A program made the translations under genes and the position numbers. The notes beneath the pieces are model-generated. The model was not told the DNA's origin, did no database searches, and worked only from the letters and a program-made list of their open reading frames with translations. A stretch of DNA of 64,000 nt from contig NZ_JAGINM010000006.1 of NCBI RefSeq assembly GCF_017876095.1, forward strand, positions 335,424 to 399,423. The letters are read 5' to 3'. Source of the DNA: Azospirillum agricola (GTDB lineage Bacteria > Pseudomonadota > Alphaproteobacteria > Azospirillales > Azospirillaceae). Below, piece by piece: positions 42,183-49,152 of this stretch (position 1 is the first letter of the stretch; each line of letters starts with the position of its first letter).

Positions 42183-42944
42183 ATGACCGACCCCCGCGTG
42201 GGAAGCGCCACCGTCAGCCCGGAGGCCGAGGCCTTCTACACAGAGAGCATGCGGCTGCTGGTCGAGTCGGGCATCCCCTTCCTGCTCGGCGGCACCTACG
42301 CGGTCAGCGCCTACACCGGCATCACCCGGCCGACCAAGGACATCGACGTCTTCTGCCGGGGCGGCGACTTTCCGCGCATCCTCGGCCATTTCCAGGACCA
42401 TGGCTTCGCCACCGAGATCGAGGACGAGCGCTGGATCGGCAAGGTCAAGCACGGCGACCTGTTCTTCGACGTGATCTTCAACTCCGCCGCCGCGATCAAC
42501 CCGGTCACCGACCGCTGGTTCAAGGAGGAGCACCGCGCGCTGATCTGCGGCGCCGACGTGCAGCTGGTGGCGCCGACCGAGATGATCTTCTCCAAGTCCT
42601 TCGTGCAGATGCGCCACAAGTACGACGGCCCCGACGTCGTCCACCTGATCTTGAAGCAGCACGACCAGATCGACTGGAAACGCCTGCTCGCCCACATGGA
42701 ACAGCATTGGGAGGTCCTGTTGATCCACGCCCTGAACTTCCGCTTCATCTACCCGACGGAGCGCGACCGCATCCCCGACTGGCTGATCGACGAGCTGGTC
42801 GACCGCATGAAGGAGCGTGCCAAGCTGCCGGTGGCGCAGACCCGCATCTGCCGGGGCCGCCTGTTCTCGCGCGAGGATTACCGGATCGACGTGACCGAAT
42901 GGGGGTTTGCCGACGTCGTCGGGGAGGAGCCGGGCCATGCATAA
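42183..42944 (+). CDS. Nucleotidyltransferase-fold protein
   Basis: 253 residues from the ATG at 42183. Pol-beta-type nucleotidyltransferase core: LLGGTYAVSAYTGITRPTKD with a DID metal motif (KDIDVFCR) near residue 57, and a third acidic position in KHGDLFFDVIFN. Then a helical region (KSFVQMRHKYDGPDVVHLIL, KRLLAHMEQHWEVLLIHALN). Such domains adenylylate or nucleotidylate small molecules or proteins, or act as toxin-like MNT enzymes. The overlap of 8 bp with the metallophosphoesterase gene argues that both work on the same chemistry. Confidence 0.75.
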   Translation: MTDPRVGSATVSPEAEAFYTESMRLLVESGIPFLLGGTYAVSAYTGITRPTKDIDVFCRGGDFPRILGHFQDHGFATEIEDERWIGKVKHGDLFFDVIFNSAAAINPVTDRWFKEEHRALICGADVQLVAPTEMIFSKSFVQMRHKYDGPDVVHLILKQHDQIDWKRLLAHMEQHWEVLLIHALNFRFIYPTERDRIPDWLIDELVDRMKERAKLPVAQTRICRGRLFSREDYRIDVTEWGFADVVGEEPGHA

Positions 42945-43656
42945 GGAGAGGCTGACCGTCGCCGCCATCGGCGACATCCATGTCGGCGAGACAACCGCCC
43001 ACCCCTACCGCGAGCTGTTCCACGAGATCGCCGGGCGGGCCGACGTGCTGGCGCTTGCCGGCGACCTCACCAACCACGGCAAGCCGCGCGAGGCCGAGAT
43101 CCTGGCCGAGGATCTGCGCGCCATCGGCATCCCGGTGGTCGCCGTTCTGGGCAACCACGACCACGAGTGCGGCCAGTCGGAGGAGAGCCAGCGCATCCTG
43201 GAGCAGGCCGGCGTGCGCTTTCTCGACGGGGCGCCGCAGGAGATCCACGGCGTCGGCTTCGCCGGGGTGAAGGGCTTCGGCGGCGGCTTCGGCAACCGCA
43301 TGCTCGACAGCTTCGGCGAGCCGGCGATCAAGCAGTTCGTCCATGAGTCGGTGAACGAGGCGATGCGGCTGGAAAGCGCGCTGCGCCAGCTGGAGACCGA
43401 GCGCATCGTCGTCGTGCTGCACTACGCCCCGATCGCCGCGACGGTGGAGGGCGAGCCGACCGAGATCTTCCCCTTCCTCGGCTCCTCGCGGCTGGCCGAG
43501 ACGATCGATCGCTTCGAAACGGTCCGCGCGGTGGTGCACGGCCATGCCCATCACGGCACCTACAGCGGCCACACGCTGCGCGGCACGCCGGTCTACAACG
43601 TGGCGCAGACCATCCCGAAGGACACCGGCCGCCCCTACGCCCTGATCGAGGTGTGA
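42937..43656 (+). CDS. Calcineurin-like metallophosphoesterase
   Basis: 239 residues from the ATG at 42937. All five metal motifs are present: GDIHVGE, AGDLTNHG, GNHDHECG, LHYAPI and GHAHHGTY. It cleaves phosphomono- or diesters with a dimetal centre. The family is diverse; Icc/CpdA-like and ASMase-like proteins are alternatives. It is coupled to the upstream nucleotidyltransferase (8-bp overlap), suggesting a make-and-cleave pair acting on a nucleotide-modified target. Cytoplasmic, no signal peptide. Confidence 0.88.
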   Translation: MHKERLTVAAIGDIHVGETTAHPYRELFHEIAGRADVLALAGDLTNHGKPREAEILAEDLRAIGIPVVAVLGNHDHECGQSEESQRILEQAGVRFLDGAPQEIHGVGFAGVKGFGGGFGNRMLDSFGEPAIKQFVHESVNEAMRLESALRQLETERIVVVLHYAPIAATVEGEPTEIFPFLGSSRLAETIDRFETVRAVVHGHAHHGTYSGHTLRGTPVYNVAQTIPKDTGRPYALIEV

Positions 43657-43756
43657 GGCGAAGGTTCTTCCTGCGAAGACGCACGGCACTGAGCGGGAGA
43701 CCGTTTTCAGCATGCGCCGCCCCGGTTCGCCGGCCGCAGGCCCCGAACCTCCGGCC

Positions 43757-44164
43757 GGCCAAGGGCAGCGGCCTCATCCACCATTCCGACCGCTTGAATC
43801 CGCCCAATATGTCGCTGTCCGGTGCACCGAGCGTCTCACGGACGCCGACGTCGAACCGTCGGTCGGCAGCGTCGGCGATTCCGACGCCCCCGAAGGGGCA
43901 GCGCGGCAACAACGCCCTGGCCGAGACGATCAACGGTCTCCGCAAGACCGAGGCGATCCGGCGCCGCGGACCATGGCGCACCCCGGAAGCCGTCGAGTTC
44001 GCCACCTTGGAATGGGTGGATTGGTTCAACCACCGGCGCCTGCTCGAACCCATCGGCAACACTCCCCCGCCGAGGCCGAAGCACGCTGCCATGCCCAAGC
44101 CGAGCACGTCGCCATGGCGGCGTGACTCAACAAAATCAGTCTCCGGGAAAACCGGCGCGGTTCA
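43757..44164 (+). mobile_element. IS3-family fragment: broken transposase end plus right terminal repeat
   Basis: Transposase orfB C-terminal pieces are spread over frames: GLIHHSDR, then after a shift QYVAVRCTERLTDADVEPSV, then ALAETINGLRK...WVDWFNHRRLLEPIG, then AEAEARCHAQAEHVAMAA ending about 44125. At least three frameshifts, so it is dead. The stretch GGGAAAACCGGCGCGGTTCA ending at 44164 matches an IS3-type terminal inverted repeat. The left end is missing. It ends 83 bp before the pabC-like gene. Confidence 0.8.
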
Positions 44165-44247
44165 CTCACAGAATTTCCACCACCTTGACGGACGCTATCG
44201 TGAGGCACTGTATGATTCCCTGCGAAACGACCGGAAGAGAACCGCCC

Positions 44248-45069
44248 ATGACGTCGGCAATCCTGTGGCTGAACGGCGCGCTGCTGGAGGAATCCGCGGC
44301 GCGGGTCGATCCGGCCGACCGCGGCTTCACGCTCGGCGACGGGCTGTTCGAGACGCTGCGGGTGTCCGACGGCACCCCCCGCCACCTCGGCCGTCATCTC
44401 GCCCGGCTGCGCGCGGGGGCGGCGCTGCTCGACCTGCCGCTGCCCTGGAGCGACGCCGAACTCGCGGCGGCGATGGAACGGCTGCTGGCCGCCACAACCG
44501 GTCCGCGCGAGGGCTCGCTGCGGCTGACGGTGACGCGCGGGGTCGCCACGCGCGGCGTGCTGCCGCCGGCGGCCCCCAGCCCAAGCCTTCTGATCACCCG
44601 GGGCGGCCTGCCGCCCGACGGGCCGGTGCGGGCGGTCGTCGCCACCGTCACCCGCCGCAACGAGCACTCCCCGTTGTCGCGCCTGAAGACCTTGAACTAT
44701 CTCGACGCCATCCTGGCCCGGCAGGAGGCGGCGCGGCGCGGCGCCGACGACGCGCTGCTGCTCAACACCGCCGGTCGGCTGGCCGAGGCGAGCGCGGCCA
44801 ACCTGTTCCTGCGCCGTGGCGACCGCCTGCTGACCCCGCCGGTGGCGGAGGGCGCCTTGCCCGGCATCGCCCGCGCCCTGGTCCTGGAGAACCGCGCCGC
44901 CGGATTGCCGGTGGAGGAGCATCCTCTGACCCTGGCCGATCTGGCCGGGGCCGACGAGGCGTTCCTGACCAACAGCCTCGGCCTGCGTCCCCTGGTGGCG
45001 GTCGACGGCGTTGCGGTCGGCGACGGACGGCCCGGCCCCATCTTCCGGTCGCTTGCGATAAATCATTGA
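44248..45069 (+). CDS. Class IV aminotransferase / aminodeoxychorismate lyase-like
   Basis: 273 residues from the ATG at 44248. Fold-type IV PLP enzyme: WLNGALLEESAARVDPADRG, GDGLFETLRVSDGTPRHL, catalytic Lys in RLKTLNYLDAILARQEA, and AEASAANLFLRRGDRLLTPP with the C-terminal EAFLTNSLGLRPL. Length and motifs suit PabC (4-amino-4-deoxychorismate to p-aminobenzoate), though D-amino-acid and branched-chain aminotransferases share them. Its upstream region is the IS3 scrap, so its promoter may lie within it. Confidence 0.82.
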   Translation: MTSAILWLNGALLEESAARVDPADRGFTLGDGLFETLRVSDGTPRHLGRHLARLRAGAALLDLPLPWSDAELAAAMERLLAATTGPREGSLRLTVTRGVATRGVLPPAAPSPSLLITRGGLPPDGPVRAVVATVTRRNEHSPLSRLKTLNYLDAILARQEAARRGADDALLLNTAGRLAEASAANLFLRRGDRLLTPPVAEGALPGIARALVLENRAAGLPVEEHPLTLADLAGADEAFLTNSLGLRPLVAVDGVAVGDGRPGPIFRSLAINH

Positions 45070-45133
45070 ATTGCTGGCCTGTCCGGCAATTTAATGCTCC
45101 CACAAAAACGAACCGGCGGGAGACGTTCAGGCG

Positions 45134-46771
45134 ATGGCGGACAGGCTCGATTTCGGAAACTTCGACTACGTGATCGCCGGGGGCGGCACGGCGGGCTGTG
45201 TGCTGGCCAACCGGCTGTCGGCCGATCCCGACGTCACCGTCCTGCTGCTGGAGGCCGGCGGCAAGGACAACTGGGTCTGGCTGCACATCCCCGCCGGCTA
45301 TCTGTTCTGCATCGGCAACCCTCGCACCGACTGGTGCTTCAAGACCGAATCGGAGCCGGGCCTGAACGGCCGCAGCATCCATTACGCGCGCGGCAAGGTG
45401 CTGGGCGGCTGTTCTTCGATCAATGGCATGATCGCCATGCGCGGCCAGGCGCGCGATTACGACGAGTGGGCCGCGATGACCGGCGATCCGCGCTGGAGCT
45501 GGGACCGTGTGCTGCCGGTCTTCAAGGCCAGCGAGGATTACTGGCGCGGCGCCGACGCCCTGCACGGCGCCGGCGGCGAATGGCGGGTCGAGCGGCAGCG
45601 GCTGCACTGGGACCTGCTCGACCGCTTCGCCGAGGCCGCCCAGCAGGCCGGCATCCCGGCGACCGACGACTTCAACCGCGGCAACAACGCCGGGGTCGGC
45701 GCCTTCGAGGTGAACCAGAGGAACGGCATCCGCTGGAGCGCCGCCAAGGCCTTCCTGCGCCCGGCGCTCGACCGGCCAAATCTGAAGCTCGCCATCGAGG
45801 CGTCGATCGACCGGCTGGAGATCGCCGATGGCCGCGTCACCGGCGTGCTGTTCTCGGTGAAGGGCCAGCCGGCCCGCGCCTCGGCGCGGATCGAGACGGT
45901 GCTGGCCTCCGGCGCCATCGGTTCGCCGGCCATCCTCCAGCGCTCCGGCATCGGCCCGGCCGCGCATCTGCGCAGCCTGGGCATCCCGGTGGTGCTCGAC
46001 GCGCCCGGCGTCGGCGGCAATTTGCAGGACCATCTGCAACTGCGCATGATCTACAAGGTCGATGGGGTGGTGACGCTGAACAAGCGGGCCGGCAGCCTGT
46101 TCGGCAAGGCGATGATGGGGCTGGAATACGCACTGTTCCGCCGCGGGCCGCTGGCCATGGCGCCGAGCCAGCTCGGCGTCTTCGCTCATTCCGGGCCGGA
46201 GGCGGCGACCCCCGATCTGGAATACCATGTGCAACCGCTGTCGCTGGAGAAGTTCGGCGATCCGCTGCACGCCTTCCCGGCCTTCACCGCCAGCGTCTGC
46301 GACCTGCGCCCGGCCTCGCGCGGCTCGGTGCGCCTCGTTTCGGCCGACCCGGCGGTGGCGCCGGCCATAGCGCCCCGTTACCTGAGCGACCCGGCCGACC
46401 GGGCGCGGGCGGCCAAGGCGCTGCGGCTGACCCGCCGCATCGTGTCCCAGCCGGCGCTCGCCCCTTTCCACCCGCAGGAGTATCTGCCCGGCCCCTCCTT
46501 CCAGAGCGAGGAGGAGCTGGCGCGGGCGGCCGGCGACATCGGCACGACGATCTTCCACCCGGTCGGCACCTGCCGCATGGGCCGTGCCGACGACCCCGAG
46601 GCGGTGCTCGATCCGGAACTGCGGCTGAAGGGGCTGGGGGGCCTGCGGGTGATCGACGCCTCGATCATGCCGACGCTGACCTCGGGCAACACCAACACGC
46701 CCACCGTGATGATCGCCGAGCGCGGCGCCGCCCTGATGAAGGACGCCCGCAAGGCCGCGCCGCGGGTGTGA
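45134..46771 (+). CDS. GMC-family FAD oxidoreductase
   Basis: 545 residues. FAD-binding GAGxxG-type motif at the N-terminus (DYVIAGGGTAGCVLANRL), GMC signature 1 in RGKVLGGCSSINGMIAMRGQ and signature 2 in LASGAIGSPAILQRSGIGP, with the catalytic His-containing C-terminal region (FHPVGTCRMG; SIMPTLTSGNTNTPTVMIAE). Choline dehydrogenase and alcohol dehydrogenases belong here. Though a betaine-type transporter lies 3 kb away, no betB neighbour exists, so a BetA call is not supported. Start at the ATG at 45134. Confidence 0.88.
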   Translation: MADRLDFGNFDYVIAGGGTAGCVLANRLSADPDVTVLLLEAGGKDNWVWLHIPAGYLFCIGNPRTDWCFKTESEPGLNGRSIHYARGKVLGGCSSINGMIAMRGQARDYDEWAAMTGDPRWSWDRVLPVFKASEDYWRGADALHGAGGEWRVERQRLHWDLLDRFAEAAQQAGIPATDDFNRGNNAGVGAFEVNQRNGIRWSAAKAFLRPALDRPNLKLAIEASIDRLEIADGRVTGVLFSVKGQPARASARIETVLASGAIGSPAILQRSGIGPAAHLRSLGIPVVLDAPGVGGNLQDHLQLRMIYKVDGVVTLNKRAGSLFGKAMMGLEYALFRRGPLAMAPSQLGVFAHSGPEAATPDLEYHVQPLSLEKFGDPLHAFPAFTASVCDLRPASRGSVRLVSADPAVAPAIAPRYLSDPADRARAAKALRLTRRIVSQPALAPFHPQEYLPGPSFQSEEELARAAGDIGTTIFHPVGTCRMGRADDPEAVLDPELRLKGLGGLRVIDASIMPTLTSGNTNTPTVMIAERGAALMKDARKAAPRV

Positions 46772-46981
46772 GGGTGGCCCTGGGACGGGGGACGATCGAT
46801 TGTCGATGTCCCCATCCCAAATCGAATCGCTCGGAACCGGAATCGATTGCGGGCCCGAGCACGGAGGGCGGTTTCAGCGAAGGATGATGTCACTGGCAGA
46901 GAGGGACGTGACACCAGTGAGCTGGTCCCCATTTCCCGCAGTCGAATAAGCTTGGTTCGCCCAGGAAGAAGGACGGACCCG

Positions 46982-47266
46982 ATGACGGGAAAACGGAAAC
47001 GGTATTCGGCGGAGTTCAAGGCGAAGGTGGCGCTGGAGGCGATCCGAGGCGAGTTGACGGTGTCGCAGCTGGTGGCCGAGCACGGCGTGCATCAGACGCT
47101 GATCAACACCTGGAAGAAGCAGGCGATGGAGGGACTGGCCGGTGTGTTCTCCGGCAAGGCGGAAGCGGCCGAAACCAGCCATCAGGGGGAGGTGGAAAAG
47201 CTGCACGCCATGATCGGCCAGTTGGTGGTGGAGCGGGATTTTTTGCGCAAGGCCTCCGGTCGATGA
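46982..47266 (+). CDS. IS3 transposase OrfA
   Basis: 94 residues from the ATG at 46982. Helix-turn-helix domain of IS3 OrfA: KRKRYSAEFKAKVALEAIRG, QLVAEHGVHQTLINTWKKQA; then a leucine-type coiled coil (EVEKLHAMIGQLVVERDF). It binds the element ends and, as an OrfAB fusion, would carry out transposition. Its 3' end overlaps the orfB start (ATGA at 47263). Confidence 0.9.
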   Translation: MTGKRKRYSAEFKAKVALEAIRGELTVSQLVAEHGVHQTLINTWKKQAMEGLAGVFSGKAEAAETSHQGEVEKLHAMIGQLVVERDFLRKASGR

Positions 47267-48121
47267 GTGTCGGGCGGAGGCGGGAACTGATCGAGCCGGA
47301 CCATCCCCGCCTGACGATCCGGCGGCAATGCGAGCTGGTTTCGATCGGCCGGTCCAGCGACTACGGGGCGGCCAAGGGCGAGCCGGCCGCGAATCTGGAG
47401 TTGATGCGGCTGATCGACGGGCAGTTCCTGGAAACGCCCTGGTCCGGCAGCCGGCAGATGACCCGGCATCTGCGCCGGCACGGCCATGAGGTCAACCGCA
47501 AGCGGGTTCGCCGCCTGATGGCGCGGATGGGGCTTGCAGGCGGTCTACCAGCGCCCGAAGACGACGGTGCGGCACCCCGAGCACAAGATCTGGCCGTACC
47601 TGCTGCGTGACATGACCATCGACCGACCCAACCGGGTCTGGTGCGCTGACATCACCTACATTCCGATGCGTCGAGGCTTCCTGTATCTGGTGGCAGTGAT
47701 GGACTGGGCGACGCGCAAGGTCCTGAGCTGGCGGCTGTCGAACACCATGGACGTCGACTTCTGCATCAAGGCCGTTGAGGAGGCGATGGCGCGCCACGGC
47801 CGGCCGGACATCTTCAACACCGACCAGGGCAGCCAATTCACCAGCCCACGGTTCACCGGCCTCTTGACCGCGGCCGGCATTCGGGTGTCGATGGACGGGC
47901 GGGGGCGCTGGATGGACAACGTGTTCATCGAACGGCTCTGGCGATCGATGAAATACGAATGCGTCTACCTCCACGCGTTCGAAACCGGCAGCGAGGCCAG
48001 GGCCGGGATTGGCCGGTGGATCGATTACTACAACATTGACCGCCCGCACTCGGCGCTCGGCGGCCGAACCCCGGCGGAGGCCTACGAGGGCACACCGGAC
48101 CGAATCGGAGTGGCGGCATGA
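47263..48121 (+). pseudogene. IS3 transposase OrfB, frameshifted
   Basis: The N-terminal part (to about 47533, RRLMARMGL) and the catalytic part (from about 47534, QAVYQRPKTTVRHPEHKIWP) are in different frames. Continuity of the family sequence implies a one-base insertion around GGGCTTGCAGG. The DDE catalytic core itself is intact and ends GTPDRIGVAA. Unless a programmed shift occurs there, which is not the usual IS3 position, the transposase is inactive. Confidence 0.85.
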
Positions 48122-48184
48122 CACGGACCTGAACCAAGCTTATTCCAGCCGCTAAACTGTCCGGGAAACGGGGGCCAGCTCACC

Positions 48185-48280
48185 GTTCGCGACCACCGCC
48201 CCGTCGCCGACTATCGGAAGGCCCGCGCCCAGGCGTTCCAGGTCTGGGCCGAGGTCACCGGCGCGCCACTGGCGGCGTAA
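48185..48280 (+). pseudogene. C-terminal fragment of an IS6-like transposase
   Basis: A 31-residue reading frame, VRDHRPVADYRKARAQAFQV then WAEVTGAPLAA and a stop, matches the end expected for an IS6-family transposase and shares RDHR and its flanking DNA (CGCGACCACCGCC) with the fuller copy near 63655. The 5' part is missing, removed at the IS3 right end (48182). Orientation is plus, the same as the copy at 63 kb. Confidence 0.65.
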
Positions 48281-48324
48281 TCCGCAAACCCTGCCGCCCG
48301 CCGCGCCCTCGCTCTGCCCGGCTG

Positions 48325-48343
48325 TCGACAAGTTGACGGTGCC
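48325..48343. repeat. Probable right terminal repeat of the left IS6-like remnant
   Basis: TCGACAAGTTGACGGTGCC; its reverse complement, GGCACCGTCAACTTGTCGA, matches 17 of 19 positions of GGCATCGTCAACTTGTTGA at 62975-62993, the left end of the second IS6-like copy. Such matching termini in facing orientation are what two IS6 elements would leave. Confidence 0.6.
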
Positions 48344-48375
48344 GCTCGACATGGCCGAACGACGGATGATCCGGG

Positions 48376-49152
48376 CTAGACGTCTGGAAATGGGTGCAAA
48401 ACCTTACTCTCAACAGATGTATCAATCTTCAGCTTCTGGGAGAAACGATAGCCGAGGCCATAAACCGTGACGATCGGCATCTGATAGTCCAAAACTTCGT
48501 CGGCTTTTCCCCTCAAACGACGGATCAAAGCTTCAAGTCGGCGGCTTCCGGTATTGTCATCCGGATAACCCAGGTGCTTGATGAGACTATTGCGCGAGGC
48601 AATCCCCCCTGGTTGCTTCGCGAACGCTTCGACGAACAGCAATTCCTTCGGTGTCAGCATCATGTCCCTGCCATTGGGGGCGACCAGTTGAAACAGCGGG
48701 GGAATGAGCCGCCAAGTCTCCGACCGATCAGTGTTGGCTGGCACCTGCGCCGGCACCTTGCCGAGAGAACGGCGGGCGGCGAGCCGGCGAATGGCCGAGG
48801 CGAGTTCGCGGCAATCCACGGGCTTCACGAAATAGAGATCGGCTCCGGCACTGAACCCGCCGATACGTTCCTCGACGTCACTCTCGCTTGACAGGATGAT
48901 GACGCCCATTGACGACTGCTCGGCGAGAAAGCGCACGACCGCCCGGCCGTCGCCATCCGGCAGACCGAGATCGACGATCGCCACATCGTAGCTCCGTTCC
49001 AAAAGCTGGCGGTACAGATCCAAGACACCACCGATGCCGTCCACCGAGATCCCGAGTTGGCGCAACGTCACAACCAACGCGTCCCGCTGATCGTCGTCGT
49101 CCTCCACCAGGACGGCCCGCACCTGATCGGTGAGCCCAGCATCCCCCTTCAT
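48376..49152 (-). CDS. OmpR-family response regulator
   Basis: 258 residues. Receiver domain with acidic pair (AVLVEDDDDQRD), phosphoacceptor Asp at about residue 61 (YDVAIVDLGLPDGDG), Thr/Ser in IILSSESDVEE, Lys in YFVKPVDC; then a linker and a C-terminal winged helix (LTPKELLFVEAFAKQPGGIA, RLEALIRRLRGKADEVL, PIVTVYGLGYRF). Start overlaps the histidine kinase stop by 4 bp, so the two are coupled. The winged helix suggests binding of direct repeats as at 51644. It faces the end of the island's IS6 remnant. Confidence 0.92.
   Translation of the reverse strand: MKGDAGLTDQVRAVLVEDDDDQRDALVVTLRQLGISVDGIGGVLDLYRQLLERSYDVAIVDLGLPDGDGRAVVRFLAEQSSMGVIILSSESDVEERIGGFSAGADLYFVKPVDCRELASAIRRLAARRSLGKVPAQVPANTDRSETWRLIPPLFQLVAPNGRDMMLTPKELLFVEAFAKQPGGIASRNSLIKHLGYPDDNTGSRRLEALIRRLRGKADEVLDYQMPIVTVYGLGYRFSQKLKIDTSVESKVLHPFPDV

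Larger units (their letters stand above)
46918..48182 (+). mobile_element. IS3-family insertion sequence (orfA plus frameshifted orfB)
   Basis: 1265 bp bounded by terminal inverted repeats TGAGCTGGTCCCC (46918-46930) and GGGGGCCAGCTCA (48170-48182), 12 of 13 bases matching, with further shared text inward (GAATAAGCTTGGTTC). Encodes an OrfA and OrfB with DDE residues (ADITYIP, NTDQGSQ, DNVFIERLW). No target duplication is seen: left flank ends CCAG, right begins CCGT. At the right edge it abuts the tail of an IS6-like transposase. Confidence 0.9.

Noticed and set aside
45134..46771. Choline dehydrogenase (betA) name for the GMC oxidoreductase
   Set aside because: GMC motifs are shared by many alcohol oxidoreductases; no betB, betI or choline transporter is adjacent, and the betaine-type importer is 3 kb away in another unit.
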